Shown one piece after another: positions 8,704 through 16,876 of a stretch of DNA of 53,540 bases. The notes under the pieces are model-generated. The model was given only the letters and a program-made list of their open reading frames with translations. It was not told the DNA's origin and searched no databases. The stretch covers positions 1 to 53,540 of the forward strand of contig QAMK01000023.1 of the NCBI GenBank assembly GCA_003149915.1. Direction: 5' to 3'. The DNA is from Bacillota bacterium. GTDB lineage: Bacteria; Bacillota_I; Bacilli_A; RF39; UBA660. The stretch's first letter is position 1, and every line of letters starts with the position of its first letter. The position numbers were made by a program, and so were the translations under genes.

Positions 8704-9042
8704 TTACTGTTCTGTACGTTCTTCAATCCAGAAAGGTCCAAATTCATATCCACTGATACTAGCACGATTATAATTATAAACTTTGTAACCTAGACCAGTA
8801 CATAAATCAACAGTTCCATCATCGTAAGTAATCGTTTCTTTAGAAATACAGAATACAGGATCTTCCTCTTGTGATACTTTGTAAAAATCGAAGATAACAA
8901 CGACTAACCAAGCTAAGATTAAAACCCAAAGAATAATACTAATCACTTTAAGAACTGGATTCTTCTTATTGGCTTTCTTCACATCTTTGAAATCTTCATC
9001 AACAGTTTCATTTTCTTTCTCTTTTACTTCTTTTTCTGCCAT
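8704..9042 (-). CDS. Small single-pass membrane protein, unknown
   Basis: This 112-residue product is unrecognised. It has a highly charged cytoplasmic N-terminus (Lys/Glu-rich, residues 1-28), one strong membrane helix (about 30-51, VISIILWVLILAWLVVVIF) and a short outer domain with two Cys (CISKE, DLCTG) that could form a disulfide. A terminator follows, and its upstream region lies next to the terminator of the Ig-repeat gene, so it is probably a separate transcript. Confidence 0.65.
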   Translation of the reverse strand: MAEKEVKEKENETVDEDFKDVKKANKKNPVLKVISIILWVLILAWLVVVIFDFYKVSQEEDPVFCISKETITYDDGTVDLCTGLGYKVYNYNRASISGYEFGPFWIEERTEQ

Positions 9043-9076
9043 AAACGTATACTCCCTTCTACACTCATTATAGCAT

Positions 9077-9108
9077 AAAAAAACAAAAGTGAATATATCA
9101 CTTTTGTT
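9077..9108 (-). terminator. Terminator downstream of Ig-repeat surface protein gene
   Basis: AACAAAAGTGA/TCACTTTTGTT hairpin (9082-9108) followed on the minus strand by seven T. It lies after the second TAA at 9118 and not after the first stop at 9379, consistent with the original gene having run to 9118. Confidence 0.8.
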
Positions 9109-9117
9109 TTATCTTTA

Positions 9118-9378
9118 TTATTGATGAATAGAAATATTATATAAGAATGTACGATTACCAGAAGCATCTTCTAAGCAAACACTTACGTTATCAGAATTAA
9201 CAGGAATCATATATTCTCCAGTATATCTTTCACCTGCTGCAACATTTACAATTTGATTGTGTGATTTTGCATAATTAATTAATTCATCTTCAGAAGTAAA
9301 ACCATTATCTAAATCATAATAAATTGTAAAAGCTTCATCTTCTATATCATACATATCATAATGAATAGATCCTTGATA
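9118..9378 (-). pseudogene. In-frame C-terminal continuation of the Ig-repeat protein after a TAA codon
   Basis: Beyond the TAA at 9379-9381 the same frame stays open for 86 codons and ends at TAA 9118-9120, just before a terminator. The first eight codons (YQGSIHYD) precede the first ATG at 9354. The text reads as the rest of an extracellular beta domain (EAFTIYYDLDNGF, ASGNRTFLYNI) that would complete the APVLDGVETNG module begun before the stop. There is no good Shine-Dalgarno before the ATG at 9354. It is probably the amputated C-terminus of the large protein, expressed only by readthrough if at all. Confidence 0.7.
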
Positions 9379-12300
9379 TTATCCATTTGTTTCAACACCA
9401 TCAAGAACTGGTGCATTATTCTTTGGTTGAGAAGATTTTACTATAACTGTTCTCATAACATATTCATGATCTGTGCGATTTGCATCAACACCAACATTTC
9501 CATGATTATCAGTATATTCATAAACAATTTTATATGTTCCAAGTTTTGTAGTATCTACTTTATCTACTTTACTTAATGTTCCATTCTCATCTGTATAATG
9601 AATGTATGATGGAGCAGATAATTTTACTATATAGTCAAAATTATCATCGGCATAGGCACCAAAATCAAAATAATCAGAGCCAGCTTCAATTGTCATTTTA
9701 GCATCACCATTCAAATATAACTTGGGTGCAGATAAATCTGTGACAATAACTGTTCTCATAACATATTCATGATCTGTGCGATTTGCATCAACACCAACAT
9801 TTCCATGATTATCAGTATATTCATAAACAATTTTGTATGTTCCAAGTTTTGTAGTATCTACTTTATCTACTTTACTTAATGTTCCATTCTCATCTGTATA
9901 ATGAATGTATGATGGAACTAAAGTAACATCTCCGTCTAAATTATCTAAAGCATAAGCTCCAGCATCTTCATAATTAGAACCAGCCTCGATTGTCATTTTA
10001 GCATCGCCATTCAAATATAACTTAGGTGCAGATAAATCTGTAACAACAACTGTCCTCATTACATATTTATGAATGTCACGATTTGCATCAACACCAACAT
10101 TCCCATGTTTATCAGTATATTCATAAACAATTTTGTATGTTCCAAGTTTTGTAGTATCTACTTTATCTACTTTACTTAATGTTCCATTCTCATCTGTATA
10201 ATGAATGTATGATAAAACTAAATCAACATGTCCATCAAAATTATCTTCTGCATAAGCTCCAGCATCTTCATAGGCAGACATATAATCAATTGTCATTTTA
10301 GATTCACCATTTAAAGTTAATAATGGTGCAGTCATATCAATAGATATTTCTTTAGCTACAGTATGACCATATTTATCAGTAGCAATTACTTTATATGTTC
10401 CCTCTTGATCTAATTTAGTAGTAAATTCAAAGTTTTCGCCACGAGAATCAAAAGTAAAATCTGATCTATCATAAACTGTTCCATTGATGTCTACTGAAGT
10501 TAAAAATTTATCAGTAACTTTAACATTAACAGCTGAATTGTAATAACCATCTAAACCAGTTCCTGAAATAGCAATATCAGGATTTTCATTATCAATTGCA
10601 ACCCAAAGGTCTGTTACATTACCAGCTTTATCATATGCATAAATATGATAAGTTGCTTCCTGTTGAAGTGTAAATGTTGGTTTATATACATTTTTACTTA
10701 CACCATTATCTTGATTTACAACAACAGCGTAATCGAAATTAACGTCTGTAATAGTAATATCCATAGATGTTTCACCATGAGTACCAGAAGTAACACTAAA
10801 TTCTGGTGCAACATTATCTAAAATAACTTTGTCATAGCGAATTTCATAAGGACTAGATTCTGTATAGGTAACATCGGCATTTGTATATGCTCTACCTTCG
10901 TTACCGGCAGCATCTTTATGTCCATGAATACTAAATTGAATTTCTCCATCACTTAAACCTAAGTCTTGAGTGATTTTGATATCTGCATAATATGCATAAC
11001 TTTCATTTTCTTCACTAGAACTTTGTTCTGCGTAGTAAGTTTGGAATTCTTTATTACCAATCTTAACCATTGGAGCAGTTCCTAATTTTTCATCGTAATA
11101 AGTTAGGATTCTTACGCTTTCACCAGTAGTGATGTAATGAGCATCAGCGCCTTCTGCTTCATTAAAGAATCCTGTAATACCAACTACTCTAGGGCCAGGT
11201 GATACATTGTCATAAACAAATTCATATACTGCTTCATTTCCTGCAACATCTCTTAATGTAATGGTATTTTTTCCGTATACTAAAGCATTCTTAATGTTTT
11301 GGAAATTTGCATCTGACCAATTGTTTACTGTTAATTCTTTATATTCTCCATCATTAATCTTGTAAGCAGAAACTCCAGTGTTGTCATACAGTTTAAAGCT
11401 TAGATTAGAGAATACATTTTTATCTAAATTCCCTACATAATCTTCTTTAACAGTAATTTTTGGAACGGCATTATCAATTGTGAACGTAACGACAGTTTCA
11501 TTTCCTTTTCTGTCAATTGCTTTAATCGTATAAGTACCATCTTCTGGAAATGTATGATCAAATACCATCTTAGAAGTTGTATAATTGTTCTCATATTCCT
11601 CTAATACTTCTTCTGTATCGTCTTCATTTACAAGAACAACTTTCTTTAAACTACCGTCTTCAAAATGAATTGTAGCATTTTTATAATAGCCACCATCTTT
11701 TACTTCTACTTCATTTTTACCATTAGTACCTGTTCCAGATAATACTGGAGGTTGTGTATCTAAGTAAATATCAGCATATGCAGAAACATTTCCAGCTTTG
11801 TCATAAGCCTTAATGTTATAACGAATATTGTCACCTTCTGCATCTAAAGTAAAGGTATTTTCAGTGATTGTTTTCATTTCACGACCATCATAATATTGAA
11901 CTGTCATGTAATCGAAATTATCATCTGTAGCTACAACTGTAAACGCATCTGTGATAAATCCATTGTTAAAATTCAAACCAGGTGCAACACTATCATAGAT
12001 TACATATGGATATTCTTTTGAAGTAGTCATATCTTGTGTTAATTCAACACCAACATTTCCAGCTTCATCAGCATAACCATAAATTTTGAAATTAATTTTT
12101 CCTTCTGGTAAAGCAAATTCTTCAGTAGTATCGAATTCTACGAAATAGAATTTTGCTGCTTCACTATAAGTTAAATCTAATGTTGTAACTTTTCCGTCCA
12201 TACCGTAAATGTCAACTTTAGGATTCGTTACTAACATTTCAGGGAATGAAACATACAATCTGATATGTTCACCTTTCGTAGCATAAGTACGATCAGTTCC

Positions 12301-13818
12301 ATCATTATCGTTTGTCCAGTTGAAAATTCCCATTGCAGCATATTCTGGAGCAACTGTATCAATTACTACTTGATTTTGCGTATCGTGATTGATGTCTTTG
12401 TTAGTTAATGTATCTCCTACATTTCCAGCAGCATCTGCATAATTTGAAATTTCAATCTGCATAATGCCATTGACATCATTTTCCGTTACTTTGTAGTCAT
12501 AAGTATATGATTGCATGTTACTATCATATTTCATTACTCCTACTTCAGTGCCATTAACTTTTAAAGTTGGTAATGTAGCAAGATTTTCATTAAATTGAAC
12601 GATTACACAAACAAAATCTCCTGCTTTAGCAACTTGTAACCAAGCACCATTTTCATCTTTTCTACTAACATTTGTTAATCTTAGTACTTCCATTTCTGGA
12701 GCTTGCTTGTCATAAATAACGTGTCCATATTTTTCTGTTTCAGTAATGTTTTCATTTGTTAGAACTGTCTCATTTCCTGCAGCATCTAATACATTCGTAA
12801 TCTTAACTGGAACTTCTTTTCCATTTTCCAAGCCCATTGTGCTGCCATCGATTGTGATAGTTGTATCACATTTGAAATATTGTTTTTCTGTTTGCCAATT
12901 TGTCCAATGGCAAGACATTTCAACAGCTTCAGCATTTCCAATTTGAATCATTGGAGTAGATGTGAATTCTTCACTGAATACCAATTCAACATAAAGTTTT
13001 TGACCATCACCAATTACTTTATAATCTGTTCCACTATTATTTAGAACATATAACCAATCTAAAGCAATTGGAGTCTTGTCGATTGTAAACTTTACAGTTG
13101 TCGTATTAAAGTTTTTGTCGGTAACTGTGACAACGTAATTTCCTTCTGCCGTTAAAGGAGTCGTAAATTCAATCTCTTCTCCATCTAACGTAGCAGTAAT
13201 CGTTACGTCGTTATCATCTGTAACGTTAATTGTTACATTTTCTTTTGTAACATCATTGTTGTTAATTCCTGTAATAGCAGGAACAGTTGTATCATCTAAT
13301 ACTTTGTTAATAGCATCTAGACGATTCATTAATTCATCTTTTTCTGTGCCTTCTGGAAGATTGTTTACCATTTCGATAATGTCTGTATCTGTACGATAGT
13401 CAACTGCTGCATTAGAATCATCTTTGTTTTGCATAGAATTAACTCTATTTTCTAACTCTTCGATAATTCTTCTTGCATCGTTGTATTGAGACATATCGGT
13501 ATTTCCAACGCCACCAGTAGTGCCGTCATTACCAGCACCAGTAGTGCCGCCATTACCAGCACCAGTTCCAGTTCCATTACCACCGTTACCGTAAGTAGTA
13601 ATTGGGTCTGTTTCTGTTGCTGAGTCATCGTTTTCTTCTTCTGGAGTTGCCGTTGGTTCAGTACCATCGATTACTTCTCCATTGCCAGAACCCCCATCTT
13701 CACTAACACCTGGTCCTTCAAGATCATTATCTTGATCAGGATTTGCGAAAACGAAAGATCCAAGGCCGATTAATAAGAATAAAACGACTACGATAAGTGC
13801 AATTTTTTTCTTATCCAT
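9379..13818 (-). CDS. Very large secreted Ig-like repeat surface protein
   Basis: A 1479-residue adhesin-like protein. A signal peptide is clear (MDKKKIALIVVVLFLL, cleavage near FVFA-NPD). Residues ~30-115 are an acidic then Gly/Thr/Asn-rich linker (GNGGTTGAGNDG), and ~115-180 is a helical segment. From ~180 to ~1160 there are roughly ten bacterial Ig-like modules marked by 'DxxAPE', 'DKAGNV' and 'DEAGNVG' signatures. Residues 1164-1463 are three near-identical 100-residue DUF5011-like repeats. No LPXTG motif, C-terminal membrane helix or S-layer domain is seen, so the attachment mode is unknown. It has its own promoter and lies after lepB. The stop at 9379 truncates a further domain (see the tail entry). 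Confidence 0.9.
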   Translation of the reverse strand: MDKKKIALIVVVLFLLIGLGSFVFANPDQDNDLEGPGVSEDGGSGNGEVIDGTEPTATPEEENDDSATETDPITTYGNGGNGTGTGAGNGGTTGAGNDGTTGGVGNTDMSQYNDARRIIEELENRVNSMQNKDDSNAAVDYRTDTDIIEMVNNLPEGTEKDELMNRLDAINKVLDDTTVPAITGINNNDVTKENVTINVTDDNDVTITATLDGEEIEFTTPLTAEGNYVVTVTDKNFNTTTVKFTIDKTPIALDWLYVLNNSGTDYKVIGDGQKLYVELVFSEEFTSTPMIQIGNAEAVEMSCHWTNWQTEKQYFKCDTTITIDGSTMGLENGKEVPVKITNVLDAAGNETVLTNENITETEKYGHVIYDKQAPEMEVLRLTNVSRKDENGAWLQVAKAGDFVCVIVQFNENLATLPTLKVNGTEVGVMKYDSNMQSYTYDYKVTENDVNGIMQIEISNYADAAGNVGDTLTNKDINHDTQNQVVIDTVAPEYAAMGIFNWTNDNDGTDRTYATKGEHIRLYVSFPEMLVTNPKVDIYGMDGKVTTLDLTYSEAAKFYFVEFDTTEEFALPEGKINFKIYGYADEAGNVGVELTQDMTTSKEYPYVIYDSVAPGLNFNNGFITDAFTVVATDDNFDYMTVQYYDGREMKTITENTFTLDAEGDNIRYNIKAYDKAGNVSAYADIYLDTQPPVLSGTGTNGKNEVEVKDGGYYKNATIHFEDGSLKKVVLVNEDDTEEVLEEYENNYTTSKMVFDHTFPEDGTYTIKAIDRKGNETVVTFTIDNAVPKITVKEDYVGNLDKNVFSNLSFKLYDNTGVSAYKINDGEYKELTVNNWSDANFQNIKNALVYGKNTITLRDVAGNEAVYEFVYDNVSPGPRVVGITGFFNEAEGADAHYITTGESVRILTYYDEKLGTAPMVKIGNKEFQTYYAEQSSSEENESYAYYADIKITQDLGLSDGEIQFSIHGHKDAAGNEGRAYTNADVTYTESSPYEIRYDKVILDNVAPEFSVTSGTHGETSMDITITDVNFDYAVVVNQDNGVSKNVYKPTFTLQQEATYHIYAYDKAGNVTDLWVAIDNENPDIAISGTGLDGYYNSAVNVKVTDKFLTSVDINGTVYDRSDFTFDSRGENFEFTTKLDQEGTYKVIATDKYGHTVAKEISIDMTAPLLTLNGESKMTIDYMSAYEDAGAYAEDNFDGHVDLVLSYIHYTDENGTLSKVDKVDTTKLGTYKIVYEYTDKHGNVGVDANRDIHKYVMRTVVVTDLSAPKLYLNGDAKMTIEAGSNYEDAGAYALDNLDGDVTLVPSYIHYTDENGTLSKVDKVDTTKLGTYKIVYEYTDNHGNVGVDANRTDHEYVMRTVIVTDLSAPKLYLNGDAKMTIEAGSDYFDFGAYADDNFDYIVKLSAPSYIHYTDENGTLSKVDKVDTTKLGTYKIVYEYTDNHGNVGVDANRTDHEYVMRTVIVKSSQPKNNAPVLDGVETNG
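9430..10329 (-). repeat. Three tandem 300-bp coding repeats
   Basis: Units at 10030-10329, 9730-10029 and 9430-9729 encode DUF5011-like domains. The second half of each unit (YIHYTDENGTLSKVDKVDTT and following ~40 residues) is almost invariant at the DNA level, with offsets of 300 and 303 bases. The first half is more divergent. Such near-identity allows unit gain or loss by recombination. Confidence 0.9.
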
Positions 13819-13845
13819 AAAACTCTTTCTCTCCTTTTCGAATTT

Positions 13846-13873
13846 ATTATATCATATTTTGCCGTTTTTGCAA
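13846..13873 (-). promoter_or_regulatory. Promoter of the Ig-repeat protein gene
   Basis: Minus strand: -35 TTGCAA (13873-13868), 16 nt spacer, TGA plus TATAAT (-10 at 13851-13846), followed by AAGGAGAG upstream of the ATG at 13818. Confidence 0.65.
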
Positions 13874-13912
13874 CAGAATTCGACATTTTTAGACAAGAAA
13901 AGGATTCAAAAA

Positions 13913-13939
13913 TAAAAAAAAGAAGAGAAATTCTCTTCT
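13913..13939 (-). terminator. Terminator of lepB
   Basis: AGAAGAGAATTTCTCTTCT perfect hairpin overlapping the lepB stop codon, followed by a run of T on the minus strand. Confidence 0.8.
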
Positions 13940-14465
13940 AAAAAAGTTTAAAGCGGTTAATTGGCCAAAAACGCAAAGCAATTTTACCAATGATATCGGA
14001 CTTTTTAATTAAACCAATATCTCTACCATCCATAGAGTTTTGACGGTTGTCCCCTAAGACCAAATACATATCTTCCGGTATGACATCATATCCGATATCT
14101 TGTAATGAAAAATCGTCCGTAATGACATCATCTCCTAAATAATCTTCTTCATATACTTCGCCATTAATATACAACGCATTATCTCTAAATTCAATCGTAT
14201 CACCAGGAAGTCCTACAACACGCTTAATCAAATATTTTGTGTCTGCATAAGAGAGTGAAATAATATCTCCTCTTTTCACATCACTAAAACGATAGATAGC
14301 TTTATTTAAAACGAGCACTTCTTGATTTTGTAGTGTGGGATACATCGAATTTCCTACAACTTGTGTAATCGATACAACATATAAGAATAAAATCAAGACT
14401 ATAAATATTACAATAATAAATTTAATGGAATCCAATAAAAACTCTCGTATGCTTAACCAATCCAT
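13938..14465 (-). CDS. lepB: Type I signal peptidase
   Basis: A membrane-bound S26 signal peptidase, 175 aa. It has an N-terminal membrane helix (about 13-34). The nucleophile Ser is in VGNSMYPTL, the general-base Lys in YLIKRVVGLPGD, and the family box is LGDNRQNSMDGRDIG. It is the short Gram-positive type. It lies next to a large secreted protein, but a terminator and a separate promoter lie between, so the genes are not co-transcribed. Its promoter is at 14495-14523. Confidence 0.95.
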   Translation of the reverse strand: MDWLSIREFLLDSIKFIIVIFIVLILFLYVVSITQVVGNSMYPTLQNQEVLVLNKAIYRFSDVKRGDIISLSYADTKYLIKRVVGLPGDTIEFRDNALYINGEVYEEDYLGDDVITDDFSLQDIGYDVIPEDMYLVLGDNRQNSMDGRDIGLIKKSDIIGKIALRFWPINRFKLF

Positions 14466-14494
14466 GTTGTATCCTCCTTTAGCCTACCAAAACA

Positions 14495-14523
14495 AGTATA
14501 CCATAGAAAAAAAGATAAGTTAA
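14495..14523 (-). promoter_or_regulatory. lepB promoter
   Basis: Minus strand: TTAACT, 17 nt, TATACT with TGG just before the -10 (extended). A Shine-Dalgarno AAAGGAGG precedes the lepB ATG. Confidence 0.6.
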
Positions 14524-14609
14524 TGAAGTTTACAGAGAAATTTGTAAAATAATTCACAAAAAGACAAAATAGTAAAGAAAATTGAACATGTTTTTTAAAT
14601 AATGAGCAT

Positions 14610-14638
14610 TTGCCATAAAATAAAACCGATGTTAATAT
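14610..14638 (+). promoter_or_regulatory. Peptide cassette copy 1: sense promoter
   Basis: TTGCCA, 17 nt, TAATAT, with TG two bases before the -10. The same geometry recurs in copies 3 and 4. Confidence 0.6.
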
Positions 14639-14700
14639 CTCCGTGGAATGTTCAATCCCCAAGTACTTACCTTCTTTCATTAGGAAGGAGGTTGATAATT

Positions 14701-14784
14701 ACGTATAAGAAAGATTTTTTAATTTTATCTTTATTAATAATTATCTTCTTGCTTATTGCACTTTTATTTACAATTGTAAAATAA
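14701..14784 (+). CDS. Peptide cassette copy 1: 27-aa hydrophobic peptide, start codon ACG
   Basis: This frame encodes the same 27-residue peptide as copy 4 (YKKDFLILSLL..., C-terminal K): a short charged head, about 20 consecutive hydrophobic residues and a basic last residue, as in membrane-acting type I toxins. The Shine-Dalgarno AAGGAGG (14685-14691) sits 9 nt upstream, but the expected ATG is ACG here, so this copy may be weak or silent. Arms 14669-14678 and 14683-14692 form a 10-bp hairpin that buries the Shine-Dalgarno. Bases 14662-14671 in the leader are complementary to 14843-14852 in the 3' region. Function is inferred from architecture only. Confidence 0.55.
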   Translation, partial: TYKKDFLILSLLIIIFLLIALLFTIVK

Positions 14785-14795
14785 AATCAATACAA

Positions 14796-14901
14796 GAAAA
14801 AAAGTACTTAAGTCCAATGGACTAAGTACTCCACCAATTTAAGGTAAGTGCTCAAGTCCGAAATTGAGCATTCCCTTTTTTTGAACAAATAATCATTCAT
14901 C
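14796..14901 (-). ncRNA. Peptide cassette copy 1: predicted antisense RNA
   Basis: A minus-strand promoter TTGTAT-17 nt-TATACT (14936-14908) would start an RNA near 14901. It would run across the 3' untranslated region of the peptide mRNA and end at the hairpin 14803-14830 (AGTACTTAGTCC/GGACTTAAGTACT) followed by T. It is about 106 nt and fully complementary to the peptide mRNA 3' region. Ends are estimated from promoter and terminator positions. Confidence 0.55.
14849..14880 (+). terminator. Peptide cassette copy 1: mRNA terminator
   Basis: TGCTCAA, 8 nt loop, TTGAGCA, then TTCCC and a T run on the plus strand. Confidence 0.65.
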
Positions 14902-15024
14902 GCTTACAGTATATAGAAACTTTTAAAAAAATACAATAAAATTAATGTATTGCTATTATATTTAATGTAATAAAGTTTCTACGAAATATTCAATTTTCAA
15001 ATACTTGCTTCCTTCTTTAGAAAT

Positions 15025-15120
15025 ATGTATAAAATGGATTTTTTAATTCTTTCATTACTAATAATTATCTTCTTGCTTATTGCTCTTTTATTTACTATCG
15101 TAGAAAAGGAAAGCACTTAG
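15025..15120 (+). pseudogene. Peptide cassette copy 2: decayed copy
   Basis: It has ATG and the same hydrophobic core as the other copies (MYKMDFLILSLL), but the C-terminus is extended to EKEST before TAG, giving 31 residues. The 14 bases holding the Shine-Dalgarno and spacer are missing (the sequence reads CTTTAGAAATATG), the sense promoter is degenerate, and the 3' double-hairpin region is deleted. Only the antisense promoter at 15171-15199 is intact. It is probably not translated. Confidence 0.6.
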
Positions 15121-15170
15121 GTTCAGAGTTGAACATTCACTTTTTGAATGATTACTCATTCACTACTTAC

Positions 15171-15199
15171 AGTATATAAAACAACGAAAAAAAATGCAA
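15171..15199 (-). promoter_or_regulatory. Peptide cassette copy 2: antisense promoter
   Basis: Minus strand TTGCAT, 17 nt, TATACT. It is identical in geometry to the other copies, although the coding part of this copy is decayed. Confidence 0.55.
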
Positions 15200-15218
15200 T
15201 CAATTTAAAAAAATTTTC

Positions 15219-15345
15219 ATTTCCAAATTTATCCAAAATTGTATTTTGGAAATATAAGATTGATTTTGTCTTTTTCAAGTTATTATCTATATGAATTTAT
15301 AAAATCAACAATTTGTTTTTCTTCTTTTATTCTGTTAAAATTTTC
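15219..15345 (+). repeat. Direct repeat upstream of cassette copy 3, matching 16877-17003
   Basis: About 125 bases starting ATTTCCAAATTTATCC are near-identical to the stretch upstream of copy 4. With the cassettes themselves, this shows that the array arose by tandem duplication of a unit of roughly 430 bases. Confidence 0.75.
15313..15341 (+). promoter_or_regulatory. Peptide cassette copy 3: sense promoter
   Basis: TTGTTT, 17 nt, TAAAAT, with TG before the -10. Confidence 0.6.
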
Positions 15346-15403
15346 GCGGAATGTTTAATCCCCAAGTACTTACCTTCTTTCATTAGAAAAGAGGTTGATA
15401 ATT

Positions 15404-15487
15404 ATGTATAAGAAAGATTTTCTAATTCTTTCTTTATTAGTAATTATCTTTTTATTAATTGGGCTCCTTTTTACTACTGTAAAATAG
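15404..15487 (+). CDS. Peptide cassette copy 3: 27-aa hydrophobic peptide
   Basis: ATG start and 27 residues ending in TVK, differing from copy 4 at a few positions (V for I, G for A, T for I). One predicted membrane helix covers residues ~6-25, with KKD before it and K after it. The Shine-Dalgarno is weakened to AAAAGAGG. Its hairpin arms 15372-15381 and 15386-15395 still pair apart from one C-A mismatch. Leader bases 15365-15374 are complementary to the GGTAAGTGCT in the 3' region at about 15548-15557. It is too short for ordinary gene callers. It looks like a type I toxin by structure; no activity is shown by sequence. Confidence 0.6.
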   Translation: MYKKDFLILSLLVIIFLLIGLLFTTVK

Positions 15488-15494
15488 AGTTACA

Positions 15495-15604
15495 AAAATA
15501 AAAGAGTACTTAAGTCCAATGGACTAAGTACTTATCAAACCAGAAAAGGTAAGTGCTCAAGTCCGAAATTGAGCATTCCTTTTTTGAATGATTACTCATT
15601 CATT
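15495..15604 (-). ncRNA. Peptide cassette copy 3: predicted antisense RNA
   Basis: Promoter TTGCAT-17 nt-TATACT on the minus strand (15639-15611). The predicted RNA starts near 15604 with a short GAATGA/TCATTC hairpin and ends at the stem 15505-15532 followed by CTTTTATTTTT. It is antisense to the 3' part of the peptide mRNA. Confidence 0.55.
15554..15585 (+). terminator. Peptide cassette copy 3: mRNA terminator
   Basis: TGCTCAA/TTGAGCA hairpin followed by TTCC and T residues on the plus strand. Confidence 0.65.
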
Positions 15605-15680
15605 ACTTACAGTATATAAAACAACGAAAAAAAATGCAATCAATTTAAAAAAATTTTTATTTCCATGCAAATGGAAATAA

Positions 15681-16853
15681 TAAGTGTCCGCACATCTAAT
15701 TACCTAAATGTAAGTTAATTTATTGATTTAATAATAACATGTTTGAACTTTTGTAGTCAAACATGGCACGAGGATAATTATTGATCCAATCTTCTATTTT
15801 CTTTATAAAAGATGTTTTGATATTTGCGATATCCGTTCCTTTTGGAATCCATCTTCTAATCAGTCTATTATTATTTTCATTACTTCCTCGTTCTCCCGAA
15901 CAATATGGATGAGCATAATAAATTTTTACTCTAATTCCTTTCTTTCTACAGGATTTTTCTATCCCTTCGTACCCCATAAATTCTACACCATTATCAAATG
16001 TTATTGACTTAAAAATTTGATAAAATTTACTGCCATATTTTCTTTCCAGTTTATCTAATGCTCTGGCTATTGTTTCCGTCTTTTTATTTGATAATTTCAT
16101 TATAATTTCTTGTCTCGTTTTTCTTTCTGTTAAAGTAAATAGAACTGTTTTAGTTCCTTGTTTTCCTACAACTAGGTCACCTTCCCAATGTCCATATACT
16201 TCTCGTGTTTCAACTTCTTTTGGTCTATGTTCTATACTTTTTTCTGCTGGAACTTGTTTGGATACTCGTTTTTCTTCGTTTTTACTTTTCTTTTTCTTTT
16301 TATAAATTATTTTACCTGCTTTTACTTTCGTAAATAAATTGCCTTCTTTGATTGCATTTCTTATTGTCTTACCACAAACTTCAACTTCAAAACCTTTATT
16401 TTTCAACTCTTTAGATATTACTTCTGGAGATTTATGTTCTTTTACTATTTCATTTTCTATATATTCTACTAATTTGATATCTTTATCCAATTTCATCTCT
16501 GGCCCTTTTCCTGTTTTGTTATAATCATATTTTTCTTGGGCTATCATCGCACTATATTCTTCTTTTTCTTCCCACTCATATCCTCTAACAATTACTTTTC
16601 CTCTTTTGATTTCTCTTCTTATTGTTCTTTCACTTTTATGCAATAATATTGCTATTTCACTGATTCTTCTATGTTCTTTATTATACCATCTTTCTATCAT
16701 TGTTCTTTCTGCATATGTTAGGTGTTTATATTTTTTCTCTTTTTTGTTATAATGTAAAAGACACATATTTTTACCTCCAATGTTTGTTTAGTCACTTACA
16801 TTGTATCATAGGTAACTCTATGTGTCTTTTTTTATGCCCTTACCGGACACTTA
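15681..16853 (-). mobile_element. IS30-family insertion sequence inside the peptide-cassette array
   Basis: About 1.17 kb, bounded by perfect 10-bp inverted ends TAAGTGTCCG (15681-15690) and CGGACACTTA (16844-16853), with one transposase gene on the minus strand. The sequence AAAATTTTTATTTCCA occurs on both sides (near 15650 and 16868), longer than the 2-4 bp duplications usual for IS30, so flank recombination may also have occurred. Confidence 0.75.
15720..16766 (-). CDS. IS30-family transposase
   Basis: A full-length, apparently intact 348-residue transposase. The N-terminal HTH region (YKHLTYAERTMIERWYN, then ISEIAILLHKSERTIRREIK) is typical of IS30. The DDE residues are in HWEGDLVVGKQGTKTV (D), ITFDNGVEFMGYE (D) and RGSNENNNRLIRRW (E). 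GGAGGT lies 6 nt before the start. Because the frame and the inverted ends are intact, the element may still be active. Confidence 0.93.
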   Translation of the reverse strand: MCLLHYNKKEKKYKHLTYAERTMIERWYNKEHRRISEIAILLHKSERTIRREIKRGKVIVRGYEWEEKEEYSAMIAQEKYDYNKTGKGPEMKLDKDIKLVEYIENEIVKEHKSPEVISKELKNKGFEVEVCGKTIRNAIKEGNLFTKVKAGKIIYKKKKKSKNEEKRVSKQVPAEKSIEHRPKEVETREVYGHWEGDLVVGKQGTKTVLFTLTERKTRQEIIMKLSNKKTETIARALDKLERKYGSKFYQIFKSITFDNGVEFMGYEGIEKSCRKKGIRVKIYYAHPYCSGERGSNENNNRLIRRWIPKGTDIANIKTSFIKKIEDWINNYPRAMFDYKSSNMLLLNQ

Positions 16854-16876
16854 ATTTTTCAATTTGTAAAATTTTT

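Noticed and set aside
9379..9381. Programmed stop-codon readthrough or alternative code in the Ig-repeat protein
   Set aside because: No readthrough signal was recognised, and TAA is a normal stop throughout the window. It is kept as a truncation with readthrough only as an alternative.
13452..13667. 71-residue frame inside the Ig-repeat gene
   Set aside because: It is a shadow of the Gly/Thr-rich linker in another frame.
14453..14680. 75-residue minus-strand frame upstream of lepB
   Set aside because: It overlaps the lepB promoter and the sense promoter of cassette 1, has no Shine-Dalgarno, and its composition reflects A+T-rich non-coding DNA.
14602..14784. A 60-residue protein starting at 14602
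   Set aside because: The upstream 33 codons cover the promoter, leader and Shine-Dalgarno hairpin of the peptide cassette and are not conserved as protein in the other copies. Only the last 27 codons are coding-like.
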